37,858 nucleotides of DNA from the NCBI RefSeq assembly GCF_900101865.1, contig NZ_FNAH01000015.1:1-37858 (forward strand), in the 5' to 3' direction. This document shows, one piece after another, positions 1-7,070 of this stretch (the first letter of the stretch is position 1; each line of letters starts with the position of its first letter). The notes below the pieces were generated by a model, which made no database searches, was not told the DNA's origin, and worked only from the letters and a program-made list of their open reading frames with translations. The DNA is from Paracoccus isoporae. Lineage in GTDB: Bacteria > Pseudomonadota > Alphaproteobacteria > Rhodobacterales > Rhodobacteraceae. The position numbers were made by a program, and so were the translations under genes.

Positions 1-417
1 GAACACAGCCGAGAATGTCTGACGATACGGGTGAAGCGCAAGCTGAACTCGACTGATGTGATCGACGCCCTGAGCGATCTGTTCATCCTGCGGGGCGTCC
101 CTGCCTTCATTCGTTCGGACAATGGGCCGGAATTCATCGCCCAGGCAGTCCGCGACTGGATCGCAGCCGTCGGGGCGAAGACGGCCTATATCGAACCCGG
201 CTCACCTTGGGAGAATGGCTATTGCGAGAGCTTCAACGCCCGGTTCCGCGACGAGTTGCTGAACGGTGAAGTCTTCTACAGTCTCCGTGAGGCGCAAATC
301 ATCATCGAAGCATGGAGGTAGCACTATAACACGAAGCGACCACACAGCGCATTGGGCTATCGCCCACCGGCCCCAGAAACGATCGTCCCGATGGACCAAA
401 GGCCGGTCATACACTAA
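1..417 (+). pseudogene. IS3-family transposase OrfB (integrase core), 3' part with internal stop
   Basis: The translated frame opens at base 1 with [15 protein letters not shown] and continues through the DDE/rve integrase core. SDNGPEF carries the second catalytic Asp, and the Glu follows in [24 protein letters not shown] at 319-321 interrupts the normal C-terminal stretch: the bases after it still encode HYNTKRPHSALGYRPP up to a TAA at 415-417. A single substitution at an Arg codon explains the stop, since homologues usually read WRRHYN at this point. The protein would lose about 32 C-terminal residues that are strongly conserved in the family, so this copy is probably inactive. The 5' part lies outside the window. 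Confidence 0.85.
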
Positions 418-451
418 CAATCAAACTGGACCACTCAGGTGGGGCTGGCCA
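1..451 (+). mobile_element. IS3-family insertion sequence, right-hand part
   Basis: This is the 3' portion of an IS3-family element whose left part lies outside the window. It holds the end of the transposase gene and a terminal inverted repeat at about 426-451. Read on the minus strand, that repeat begins TGGCCAGCCCCACC and continues to GTGGTCC. It resembles the end at 37764 onward, which begins TGATCCTCCCCCAC and also continues to GTGGTCC, so both window edges carry related IS3 ends. The element has inserted into the 3' end of alkA. The exact boundary (base 451) and the target duplication are inferred from the TG...CA rule, because the other end of this copy is not visible. Confidence 0.8.
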
Positions 452-1020
452 CAAGCGATGGAGATTTCGCGCAGCGCCTTCGGCTTTGGCTGTTCAGCAA
501 GCCCTTTCAATGCGCGATAACCCTCCCGGACGCCGAAATCGTCGGCAGGCAGGATGTCGGCGCGTTCAAGCGAATACATCAGCAGCATTTCGACCGTCCA
601 GCGACCGATACCTTTGATCGCCGATATATTGGAAATCAGGGCCTCGTCATCCATCCTGACGGCGATTTGTCGTGAGGGCACAAGGCCGGTTTTCGAACCT
701 TCCGCGATGGCTTTGATCGTGGCGATCTTGCTGGCCGAGAAACCGCAGGCACGCAGGGCGTCGAATTCTATCGCGATGATTGCATCGGGCGTAGGGAACG
801 GATTTTCAGGACAAAGCGCCTTCAGCCGCGTGAGGATTGCGTCACCGGCTTTGGCAGTCAGTTGCTGATAGGCGATGGCGCGGATAAGGGCCTCATAGGG
901 CTCGCGTGCCGCTTTCGGATCGTGACGGCAGGGGCCGATAAGATCTATGGCATGCGCCCAATCGTCATCCAGATTGCGCAGGAATTTTTCGGCTTCGGTG
1001 TAGCGGTTTTGGGTCTGCAT
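421..1020 (-). CDS. alkA: DNA-3-methyladenine glycosylase II (AlkA), C-terminus replaced by IS sequence
   Basis: Base-excision glycosylase of the HhH-GPD superfamily that removes alkylated purines such as 3-methyladenine. The helix-hairpin-helix is visible as IKGIGRWTVEM (about residues 135-145), and the catalytic Asp is in ILPADDFGVREGY (D160/D161, the second being the likely general base). The frame is 199 aa, but only about 189 residues are native. After KALREIS the protein reads into the IS3 terminal repeat and ends GQPHLSGPV, whereas homologues continue with a conserved WRPYR...WYLWR-type helix. The native 3' end is not in the window. Activity may be reduced or lost, because that last helix packs against the HhH domain in the family. 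An Ada-box match points toward the gene 65 bp upstream of its start. Confidence 0.88.
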   Translation of the reverse strand: MQTQNRYTEAEKFLRNLDDDWAHAIDLIGPCRHDPKAAREPYEALIRAIAYQQLTAKAGDAILTRLKALCPENPFPTPDAIIAIEFDALRACGFSASKIATIKAIAEGSKTGLVPSRQIAVRMDDEALISNISAIKGIGRWTVEMLLMYSLERADILPADDFGVREGYRALKGLAEQPKPKALREISIACGQPHLSGPV

Positions 1021-1085
1021 CTTGTTCCAGCATCATGAAGGAAAGTCGCGGGTCGCACGAACCAGGCAGAAATGAACCCCGTTTC

Positions 1086-1098
1086 TTGCGGCCAAATT
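1086..1098 (-). promoter_or_regulatory. Candidate Ada box for alkA
   Basis: On the minus strand this reads AAT-TTGGCC-GCAA. It matches the A-box (AAT), six-base spacer, B-box (GCAA) organisation described for Ada binding in E. coli. It points toward alkA and ends 65 bp from its ATG. It shares AATTTG...GCAAG with the box in front of ogt. It lies back to back with a second box on the other strand, seven bases away. Confidence 0.7.
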
Positions 1099-1103
1099 CG
1101 TCC

Positions 1104-1116
1104 GATCAAAGCGCAA
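1104..1116 (+). promoter_or_regulatory. Candidate Ada box for the unknown gene-alkB operon
   Basis: Reads GAT-CAAAGC-GCAA, followed by GATT. The stretch ATCAAAGCGCAAGA is nearly identical to the E. coli ada promoter box as remembered (ATTAAAGCGCAAGA). It ends 60 bp before the ATG at 1177. Bound methyl-Ada would be expected to activate the rightward operon. Confidence 0.7.
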
Positions 1117-1176
1117 GATTCGGAGTGGCATCCGGCCATCACCCCGTCATTCTGGTCCCTTCGAAAGGAGCGAGAA

Positions 1177-1788
1177 ATGCCACTGCAAAACCGTGTCACC
1201 CCATTTGGCGACATTATAGCCGTTGACGCTCGGAGTATGTTCACCGGCAATCGCGGTATTCTCCACCTGCCCAAGGGGCGGCGCTTGGCCAGTCGGCGTT
1301 GGACAACTAAGGCATGGCTGATCTGTCGTTGCGACTTTCAGGGTCGCAGGCGCGATGTGATGACCGGCCGGAAATGGACCGAGTTGTTCTTTCTGGATGA
1401 AGCGACCGCACTTGCGGCAGGCCATCGCCCATGCTTCCTTTGCCGCAGGGGGGCTGCCTTGCGGTTTCGCGATGGTTGGAACAGCGCGCCTTCGGTCAAG
1501 GTGATGGACGCCGCCCTGCATTCAGAACGGCTGAACGGGCGTGACAAGCGCCTGCATCCATTACCATCAGGACCGCTGCCAGTCGGCGTCATTGCGGCAT
1601 CCGGGCATACGTCATGGCTATGGGCTGGGCGATGGCTGGAATGGTCGCCCAGAGGTTACTCGGCCAGTGAGCCGCCCGATCTCGATGGCATGCTGACACC
1701 GCCTTCGAGCTACGCCGTCATGAAAGCCGGATATCGTCCGGTTCTTCACCCATCCGCATATGTGAAAGAGGCAGGCCATGATCAATGA
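1177..1788 (+). CDS. Conserved protein of unknown function in the alkylation-repair operon
   Basis: A 203-aa protein that I recognise as a conserved hypothetical often seen next to alkylation-repair genes; I know no function for it. The ATG at 1177 was chosen because an AAAGGAG ribosome-binding site (1164-1170) lies just upstream; the open frame extends further 5' without one. Visible features are the N-terminal pattern MPLQNRVTPFGDIIAVDARS, a basic RRWTTKAWLICRCDFQGRRR segment, TELFFLDEATALAAGHRP followed by a CFLCRR motif, and a Trp-rich HTSWLWAGRWLEW segment near residue 150. The CxxCRR pair could bind metal or be redox active (inference). It overlaps the alkB start by 11 bp and lies behind an Ada-box match, so it is probably induced with alkB. 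Confidence 0.8.
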   Translation: MPLQNRVTPFGDIIAVDARSMFTGNRGILHLPKGRRLASRRWTTKAWLICRCDFQGRRRDVMTGRKWTELFFLDEATALAAGHRPCFLCRRGAALRFRDGWNSAPSVKVMDAALHSERLNGRDKRLHPLPSGPLPVGVIAASGHTSWLWAGRWLEWSPRGYSASEPPDLDGMLTPPSSYAVMKAGYRPVLHPSAYVKEAGHDQ

Positions 1789-2431
1789 TCTATTCGGCGG
1801 CATCGAGCCGCAGCAAACCGCGCAGGAGAAGCTGGCGAAGGGCGCTGTCCTGTTGCGGGGGTTAGCTCTGGACAAAGCGGACGACCTGCTGACCGCGATT
1901 CGCCACGTTTCGTCGGCCTCACCCTTTCGCAATATGGTGACGCCCGCCGGGCATGTGATGTCGGTGGCGATGTCCAATTGCGGACAGGCGGGCTGGGTCA
2001 CGGATCGCAGCGGCTATCGCTATGACGGCACAGACCCGGAGACCGGGCAACCCTGGCCCGCGATGCCCGACAGTTTCATGGCGGTTGCGACCGAAGCTGC
2101 GACCAAGGCAGGCTATCTGGATTTTCGCCCCGATGCTTGCCTGATCAACCTATATGAACCGGGCGCGCGGCTGTCGCTGCATCAGGACCGAAACGAGCGT
2201 GACATGGCCAATCCCATCGTCTCGGTTTCTCTTGGTCTACCGGCCACGTTTCAATTCGGCGGGCTGAAGCGGAGCGACCCGGTGCAGAAGTACGCGCTGC
2301 TGCATGGCGATGTGGCGGTCTGGGGCGGGCCATCGCGGCTTTGCTATCATGGGGTTCTGACGCTGAAGGAGGGCGAGCATCCTGCGGTCGGGCGCATGCG
2401 GCTGAACCTGACCTTTCGCGGTGCGCTGTGA
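1778..2431 (+). CDS. alkB: AlkB, alpha-ketoglutarate-dependent DNA dealkylase
   Basis: Cytoplasmic Fe(II)/2-oxoglutarate dioxygenase that oxidatively removes methyl groups from 1-methyladenine and 3-methylcytosine in DNA. The 217-aa length is normal. The metal triad is visible: HQD in SLHQDRNE (H135, D137) and the distal His in LCYHGVL (H191). The 2OG/substrate RxxxxxR pair is R208/R214 in RLNLTFR. The upstream GGLKRSDP and HGDVAVWGGPSR segments are typical AlkB landmarks. The start overlaps the previous gene, so the two are probably translationally coupled. Expression is probably driven from the Ada box at 1104-1116. Confidence 0.95.
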   Translation: MINDLFGGIEPQQTAQEKLAKGAVLLRGLALDKADDLLTAIRHVSSASPFRNMVTPAGHVMSVAMSNCGQAGWVTDRSGYRYDGTDPETGQPWPAMPDSFMAVATEAATKAGYLDFRPDACLINLYEPGARLSLHQDRNERDMANPIVSVSLGLPATFQFGGLKRSDPVQKYALLHGDVAVWGGPSRLCYHGVLTLKEGEHPAVGRMRLNLTFRGAL

Positions 2432-2519
2432 GCGCGCCGATATTCCAGCGCAAGGATCGGAGTGCCGGATGGCGCGGCATCAGAGATTATGTCCGGGAAA
2501 TCTTGCACAGGAGAAATCG

Positions 2520-3287
2520 ATGACTGACTTCACCGGACGACGCGCCGCCTTTCGCAATTTGCATGACGGCTTTTTCACCATACCCAACGCAGCCACCGCG
2601 GGCGAAGCCAAGGAGCTGGCGAATTTGGGCTTCGAGGCGATTGCCTCGACCAGCCATGGTCTCGCCTTGCTGCTCGGCAAGGACGATCTGTCGGCGACGC
2701 TGGATGAAACACTTAACAATCTGCGCGATCTCGTTGCGGCGACCGATCTCCCGGTCAACGCGGACTTCGAGGCCGGATTTGCGGATGACGCAGAGGGCGT
2801 GGCAGCCAACGTGACCCGTGCCGTTGAAACGGGCATTGCCGGGCTGTCCATCGAGGACCGCGCGGGCGACACGCTGTATCCCCTCGAAGAAGCAGCCGCC
2901 CGCATCCGGGCGGCACGCGAGGCCATCGACACTATCGACCCGGATGTCATGCTGATCGGCCGCAGCGAGGGCTTTTTGTTGGGCAGTACCGATCTGGCCG
3001 CGACCATCGAGCGGTTGCAGGCCTATGCCGAGGCCGGGGCAGATGTTCTCTATGCGCCCGCCGTCACGAAGCCGGACGGTATCGCCGCCATTGTGGCGGC
3101 CGTCGCGCCAAAGCCGGTCAATGTGCTGCTGGTCAGCCCGGAAATGAATGCGGGCAATCTTCAGAAGCTGGGTGTCAGGCGTGTCAGCACCGGCGGTTTC
3201 CTCGCCATGCCTGCACGCGCTGCCTTTATGTCTGCGGCAACTGAACTGCAGCAAAGCGGCAGCCTGCCCGCAGCGTGCTTCGGTTGA
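2520..3287 (+). CDS. Isocitrate lyase/phosphoenolpyruvate mutase superfamily protein
   Basis: A 255-aa TIM-barrel protein of the PEP mutase/isocitrate lyase superfamily. The ATG at 2520 follows a CAGGAG ribosome-binding site. Superfamily landmarks are PNAATAGEAKELANLGFEAI near the N-terminus, the metal-site NADFEAGF near residue 80, GLSIEDRAG near residue 112 and IGRSEGF near residue 150. The KKCGH-type catalytic loop of true isocitrate lyase is absent, so the substrate is unknown; oxaloacetate hydrolase-like or carboxyphosphonate-like chemistry cannot be assigned. The C-terminus (SGSLPAACFG) looks a little shorter than in relatives and may be truncated. It sits 88 bp after alkB on the same strand and is probably part of the alkylation-induced operon. 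Genes of this family next to ada/alk genes are familiar in alphaproteobacteria, but the link to repair is unexplained. Confidence 0.82.
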   Translation: MTDFTGRRAAFRNLHDGFFTIPNAATAGEAKELANLGFEAIASTSHGLALLLGKDDLSATLDETLNNLRDLVAATDLPVNADFEAGFADDAEGVAANVTRAVETGIAGLSIEDRAGDTLYPLEEAAARIRAAREAIDTIDPDVMLIGRSEGFLLGSTDLAATIERLQAYAEAGADVLYAPAVTKPDGIAAIVAAVAPKPVNVLLVSPEMNAGNLQKLGVRRVSTGGFLAMPARAAFMSAATELQQSGSLPAACFG

Positions 3288-3322
3288 TGTCGTGCTTACC
3301 CAGACAAGGAAGGGACCATGCC

Positions 3323-3577
3323 ATGTCAGCGCATCTGTTCCGCGCAATGATCCTGTCGATAAGTGTCACGGGTGTGGCGGCTGCCCAAGAGGCAGAGTCG
3401 GACCCAGAGACTTCCGTGTCAGCGCAACTCGCCCCGACCAGTCAGACCAGAACCGGGAAGGAACGGCTTGGCGCGAAATGGACCGATGAACAGCGGGTGA
3501 ACAATTGCGGCGTCCCGCCGGACAAGCGAGGCGACACGCCACGGCCCAATCGCTGCGCCTCTGAGGAGAGCGAATGA
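3323..3577 (+). CDS. Small secreted protein of unknown function
   Basis: An 84-aa product with a clear N-terminal signal peptide (MSAHLFRAMILSISVTGVAAA, predicted cleavage after AQA/AAA-type residues near 21-22). It is followed by a short hydrophilic mature part with two Cys residues (NNCGVPP and NRCASEE) that could form one disulfide. The ATG at 3323 follows an AAGGGACC Shine-Dalgarno-like sequence; an upstream in-frame start at 3275 would destroy the signal peptide. It overlaps the next gene by 4 bp (ATGA). I recognise no family. It is placed between repair genes on the same strand, 35 bp after the PEP-mutase-like gene. Confidence 0.55.
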   Translation: MSAHLFRAMILSISVTGVAAAQEAESDPETSVSAQLAPTSQTRTGKERLGAKWTDEQRVNNCGVPPDKRGDTPRPNRCASEESE

Positions 3578-3777
3578 TGCCCCCCAGCACGTTGCAGAGA
3601 GAGGCGACAAGCCACCAATGCGACCCGGAGAAGGCGGAAGTCATGCGATGGATCAGCGGGCTGGTTGGCGTCGATCTTGCCGAACTTCGTCAATTGAAGA
3701 ACGACGAGCACGAACTGCGACTCGCATCGGGCGAGGTGTTTCGCCTGAGGCAGACCACCATTCACCGCATCGCGTGA
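3574..3777 (+). CDS. Small protein of unknown function
   Basis: A 67-aa protein that starts inside the stop of the preceding gene (ATGA overlap), which argues for translational coupling. Its C-terminal half (ELRQLKNDEHELRLASGEVFRL) is charged and looks like a small beta-rich fold. I see no signal peptide or metal site and recognise no family. A second ATG at 3577 is an equally possible start. Its stop at 3775-3777 lies just before the ada promoter box. Confidence 0.5.
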   Translation: MMPPSTLQREATSHQCDPEKAEVMRWISGLVGVDLAELRQLKNDEHELRLASGEVFRLRQTTIHRIA

Positions 3778-3781
3778 TCCG

Positions 3782-3794
3782 GATTTGAAAGCAA
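3782..3794 (+). promoter_or_regulatory. Candidate Ada box upstream of ada (autoregulation)
   Basis: Reads GAT-TTGAAA-GCAA. It is embedded in a 21-bp stretch (3783-3803) that recurs perfectly at 5759-5779 in front of ogt. A TTATAT at 3824-3829 is a candidate -10 element, and the box ends 68 bp before the ada ATG. The perfect recurrence in non-coding DNA is directly visible; the role as an Ada operator is inferred from the E. coli A-box/B-box pattern. Confidence 0.75.
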
Positions 3795-3862
3795 GGCGCG
3801 GAGTGAGCGGGGGCAAAAGCACCTTATATTGGGATCAACAGCCAACCAATCGGGTAAAGAGC

Positions 3863-4927
3863 ATGACAATGAACAAGACCCAAACTGAACAGGACCCGCG
3901 CTGGCAAAGCGTCCTGGACCGGGATGCGGGCGCGGATGGCAGCTTTGTCTTTGCCGTCAAGACCACCGGCATCTATTGTCGCCCGTCCTGCCCTTCACGG
4001 CGTGCCAAGCCCGCCAATGTTGCCTTCTACGACGCGCCGAAGGACGCGGAGGCCGCAGGCTTCCGCCCCTGCATGCGCTGCAATCCCAAGGGGCAATCGG
4101 CGGCGCAGGCGAACACTGAAATCATCGCTGAGGCCTGCCGGATCATCGAGGCCTCGGACGAAATGCCGAAGCTGGACGACCTCGCCGCCAAGGTGGGCTT
4201 CAGCAGCCATTACTTTCACCGCCAGTTCAAGGCGATCACCGGACTGACGCCTCGCGAATGGGGTGCCGCGCATCGCGCGCAAAAGGTCCGCGCTGAACTG
4301 CAGGATAAGGAGAATACCGTGACCGAAGCGATTTACGACGCCGGGTTCAACGCGAACAGTCGGTTCTATGAGACCTCGAACAAGGTTTTGGGCATGACGC
4401 CCACGGCCTTTCGTCAGGGCGGCAAGGATACCGATATCCGCTTTGCCCTGGGCGAAAGCGCGCTCGGCGCGATCCTTGTGGCCGAGAGCGACAAGGGCAT
4501 CTGCGCGATTGCGATGGGCGATGATCCCGAAGTCTTGGTCAACGAGTTGCAGGACTGCTTTCCAAAAGCCAATCTGATCGGCGGGGATGCGGCTTTCGAG
4601 GCCCGTGTGGCGCAAGTGGTGGGCTTCGTCGAGGCGCCCCAGATCGGGCTGGACCTGCCGCTGGATATTCGTGGCACCGCTTTCCAGCAACGTGTCTGGC
4701 AGGCCCTGCGTGACATCCCGATGGGCGAAACCGTCAGCTACGCCGACATCGCCCGCCAGATCGGCGCGCCGAAATCGGTCCGCGCCGTTGCCGGGGCTTG
4801 CGCGGCCAACAAACTCGCCGTGGCGATCCCCTGCCACCGGGTCGTGCGCAACGATGGCGATCTTTCCGGCTATCGCTGGGGGATCGAACGCAAGCGCGCC
4901 CTGCTGGAAAAGGAGTCCGCAGCATGA
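3863..4927 (+). CDS. ada: Ada: methylphosphotriester/O6-methylguanine methyltransferase and transcriptional activator
   Basis: A 354-aa bifunctional repair protein and regulator, a normal length for Ada. The N-terminal zinc domain has GIYCRPSCPSRR (C39 is the methyl-accepting Cys that switches on activation; C43 is a zinc ligand) and RPCMRCNP (the other two ligands). An AraC-type HTH domain follows (LDDLAAKVGFSSHYFHRQFK and a second helix pair around EAIYDAGFNANSRFY). The C-terminal O6-alkylguanine methyltransferase has the suicide Cys C324 in AIPCHRVVRNDG. ATG 3863 was chosen because it begins just before the conserved DPRWQSVLDRD; ATG 3869 is also possible. The gene follows an Ada-box match and overlaps the 2OG oxygenase gene by 4 bp. 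All key residues are present. Confidence 0.96.
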   Translation: MTMNKTQTEQDPRWQSVLDRDAGADGSFVFAVKTTGIYCRPSCPSRRAKPANVAFYDAPKDAEAAGFRPCMRCNPKGQSAAQANTEIIAEACRIIEASDEMPKLDDLAAKVGFSSHYFHRQFKAITGLTPREWGAAHRAQKVRAELQDKENTVTEAIYDAGFNANSRFYETSNKVLGMTPTAFRQGGKDTDIRFALGESALGAILVAESDKGICAIAMGDDPEVLVNELQDCFPKANLIGGDAAFEARVAQVVGFVEAPQIGLDLPLDIRGTAFQQRVWQALRDIPMGETVSYADIARQIGAPKSVRAVAGACAANKLAVAIPCHRVVRNDGDLSGYRWGIERKRALLEKESAA

Positions 4928-5673
4928 ATGCCGTCACCGATTTCATCCCCGCCGCGCCGGTCGTGAATGCTGCCGAGCAGCGTCTTGCCAGCTATGACTG
5001 GTCGGCATTCGCAGAAGAGATGAACAATTTCGGCTGCGCCACCCTGAAAGGCGTCCTGAACCCGGAGGAGTGCCGCGACCTCGCGGCGCTCTATCCGCAG
5101 GAACAGCATTTCCGCAGCCATATCCACATGGCGCGGCATGGCTTCGGCAAGGGCGAATACCGCTATTTCAAATACCCACTGCCCGACCTGCTGGGCGGGC
5201 TGCGCACGGCGCTGTGGCCGAAACTGGCCGACGTCGCGAACAGCTGGAACGAACGCATGGGGATCGATCAGCGCTATCCCGAAGCCCATGCGGACTTCCT
5301 GCGCCAATGCCATGAGGCGGGGCAGACACGCCCCACACCGCTGCTGTTGCAATACATAGCGGGTGACTTCAACTGCCTGCATCAGGACCTCTATGGCGAC
5401 CTGGCCTTTCCGATCCAGGTGGCGTTCCTCTTGTCCGAACCGGGCCGCGACTTCACCGGCGGCGACTTCGTCCTGACCGAACAGCGCCCCCGGATGCAGA
5501 GCCGCGCCGAGGTGGTCCCGCTGGACCAAGGCGATGCCGTCGCCTTCGCCGTCCATAATCGGCCCGTCCAAGGCAGCCGCGGCAACTACCGCGTCAACCT
5601 GCGCCACGGCGTCAGCCGCGTCCGCAGCGGTCAGCGCCACACCGTCGGGATCATCTTCCACGACGCGAAGTGA
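4924..5673 (+). CDS. 2OG-Fe(II) oxygenase translationally coupled to ada
   Basis: A 249-aa cytoplasmic dioxygenase of the prolyl-4-hydroxylase-like 2OG-Fe(II) type. The iron site appears as HQD in CLHQDLYGD, with the distal His probably in AFAVHNRPV and the 2OG-binding Arg in the RGNYRVNLRHGVS segment. The N-terminal third (DWSAFAEEMNNFGCATLKGVLNPEEC) is the usual entry to this fold. It starts in the ada stop (ATGA), so it must be co-expressed with Ada, and it ends before the ogt promoter. A role in removing alkyl lesions from DNA, RNA or protein is suggested by context and fold only. It is not AlkB: the AlkB RxxxxxR signature is not evident and the surrounding sequence differs. Confidence 0.88.
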   Translation: MNAVTDFIPAAPVVNAAEQRLASYDWSAFAEEMNNFGCATLKGVLNPEECRDLAALYPQEQHFRSHIHMARHGFGKGEYRYFKYPLPDLLGGLRTALWPKLADVANSWNERMGIDQRYPEAHADFLRQCHEAGQTRPTPLLLQYIAGDFNCLHQDLYGDLAFPIQVAFLLSEPGRDFTGGDFVLTEQRPRMQSRAEVVPLDQGDAVAFAVHNRPVQGSRGNYRVNLRHGVSRVRSGQRHTVGIIFHDAK

Positions 5674-5742
5674 TCCCTTGATCATCCGATGCTCGGCACT
5701 TGCGGTCGATTGATCGCCGGCGCCGGACATTTCTGTTCCTGC

Positions 5743-5757
5743 CGCGCATGATGCGCG
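5743..5757. repeat. 15-bp palindrome abutting the ogt Ada box
   Basis: Reads CGCGCAT-G-ATGCGCG, a perfect 7-bp inverted repeat around one base, directly adjacent to the candidate Ada box at 5758-5770. No counterpart is seen at the same place in front of ada. It may be a second operator or a chance G+C palindrome. Confidence 0.5.
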
Positions 5758-5770
5758 AATTTGAAAGCAA
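5758..5770 (+). promoter_or_regulatory. Candidate Ada box upstream of ogt
   Basis: Reads AAT-TTGAAA-GCAA, an exact match to the A-box/six-base/B-box pattern. The surrounding 21 bp (5759-5779) are identical to those in front of ada. It ends 64 bp before the ATG of ogt. Confidence 0.78.
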
Positions 5771-5834
5771 GGCGCGGAGCGTCACTGACGAAGATACGGA
5801 TTACGTTCAAGGCAACTGAAAAGGAGCAGAGATC

Positions 5835-6359
5835 ATGTCAGAAGAAATCTCATACGCATGGGGCGAAAGCTCGCTTGGCGGGTTCATCGTCGCCACATCG
5901 CATGCCGGTATCGTTGCCCTCGAATTCGCCGACAATCGCATAGCCGTGTTGGATGCCCTCATGCAAAGGTTTTCCGGTGCAACCATGGAAGAGGATCAAA
6001 GCCGACTGGCAGATCTGGTCGAGACGCTTTCAGACGTGATTGATCAACCCGAGACTGTCGCAGATATTCCGCTTGACCCGCGAGGCTCCGAATATGAGCG
6101 CCAAGTCTGGCAGATGCTGCGCGACATTCCCGCCGGTGAGACAACGAATTACGGTGCACTCGCAGCCCAGCTGGGCACAAACGACGCCCGCGACGTCACA
6201 GCAGCCATCGCCGCGAACGGCATCGCCATCCTCATCCCCTGCCACCGCGTCATCAAGAAAGACGGCTCGATTTCCGGGTATCGCTGGGGATATCGACGCA
6301 AGCGCGCACTTCTGGAACGAGAGAAGGCTGACGCGATGCTCCATTTCGTCGTCCGCTGA
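5835..6359 (+). CDS. ogt: Methylated-DNA-[protein]-cysteine S-methyltransferase (Ogt type)
   Basis: A 174-aa single-function O6-alkylguanine-DNA methyltransferase. It has an N-terminal RNase H-like domain and a C-terminal DNA-binding/methyltransferase domain, with the acceptor Cys C136 in ILIPCHRVIKKDGS, the RNase-H-like/HTH entry YERQVWQMLRDIPAGET, and the C-terminal SGYRWGYRRKRALLE. It closely resembles the C-terminal half of the neighbouring Ada (QVWQML/QRVWQAL, SGYRWG), so the two may have a common origin. It lacks the Ada zinc and AraC domains, so it repairs but does not activate. The start is supported by an AAAGGAG ribosome-binding site at about 5819-5825. It is monocistronic, with its own Ada-box match. 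Confidence 0.95.
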   Translation: MSEEISYAWGESSLGGFIVATSHAGIVALEFADNRIAVLDALMQRFSGATMEEDQSRLADLVETLSDVIDQPETVADIPLDPRGSEYERQVWQMLRDIPAGETTNYGALAAQLGTNDARDVTAAIAANGIAILIPCHRVIKKDGSISGYRWGYRRKRALLEREKADAMLHFVVR

Positions 6360-6421
6360 TTATCGGCGCTCACCGCGATTTAGCTGGCCGTTCTAACTTT
6401 GCCAGAACGAACCCTACCGTA

Positions 6422-6991
6422 TTGGGATGCCTTGAGACGAGCACCAATTCGGCGCACTACACCGCCGCCCAACAGATCGCCGATTGGGGCGCAATGCTAG
6501 CGCCCGGCGGCAGCCTGACCATTCGCACCTGCCAGCTTTCGACCCGTGTCAGGCGCCGCACCGCGCGCACCACCAACCCTCAGCTCCGAAGACCGGCAGC
6601 AAGAATGTCCGACAGGACCACAAACCCGCGGCCGCCAAATCTGATGGCGGCGCAGGCGAAGAAATATGTCACCCAAAATGAGGCCCTGCGCCTGCTCGAC
6701 GGGCTCCTTAACCTGCGACGTTTTGGTGAAACCGCCGGTCGCCACGCCGCATGCTGGCGGCATCCAGCAACCGCCCTCCTGATCGCCTCGAGCTTACTGA
6801 CCGCCTGCGCAACGGGTGGTTCTGATCCGGGCGGCGTAGTCTGTCCGCCTGTCGTGGCTTACGATCAGGCGGAACGGGACCCGGCGGCGGTGGAGTTGGA
6901 GGCGCTGCCGGAAGGTGCGGCCCTGGTCGGGATGATCGCGGACTGTGCCGTGCTGCGAGCGCGGGCGCGGGCGTGCGGCCCGAGCAGGTAG
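6422..6991 (+). pseudogene. Fused phage remnant: DUF2793-like N-terminus joined to Rz1-like lipoprotein
   Basis: One open frame holds two unrelated pieces. From the ATG at 6605, the product resembles the start of DUF2793 phage tail-associated proteins (AAQAKKYVTQNEALRLLDGLL); relatives continue for well over 100 residues, but here the similarity stops after about 35. It then runs into a hydrophobic segment with a lipobox (ALLIASSLLTACATGG) and a short tail (CPPVVAYDQAERDPAAVELEALPEG... to DYAVL-like DCAVLRARA). That tail resembles small Rz1-like outer-membrane spanins of alphaproteobacterial prophages and GTAs. The first 60 codons look like further tail-gene debris. A deletion joining lysis and tail genes is the simplest reading. 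It marks a seam between the repair island and the ietAS region. Confidence 0.55.
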
Positions 6992-7070
6992 CCGCCGAGT
7001 CATCCTCGCAACAGCGCTCGTCAACAAACCTGGGGGCATCTAGCGTGACTGGGAAACGCCGTGTACAGAT

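Noticed and set aside
3995..4837. 280-aa minus-strand frame inside ada
   Set aside because: Antisense shadow of the well-supported ada gene, with no domain and no start signal.
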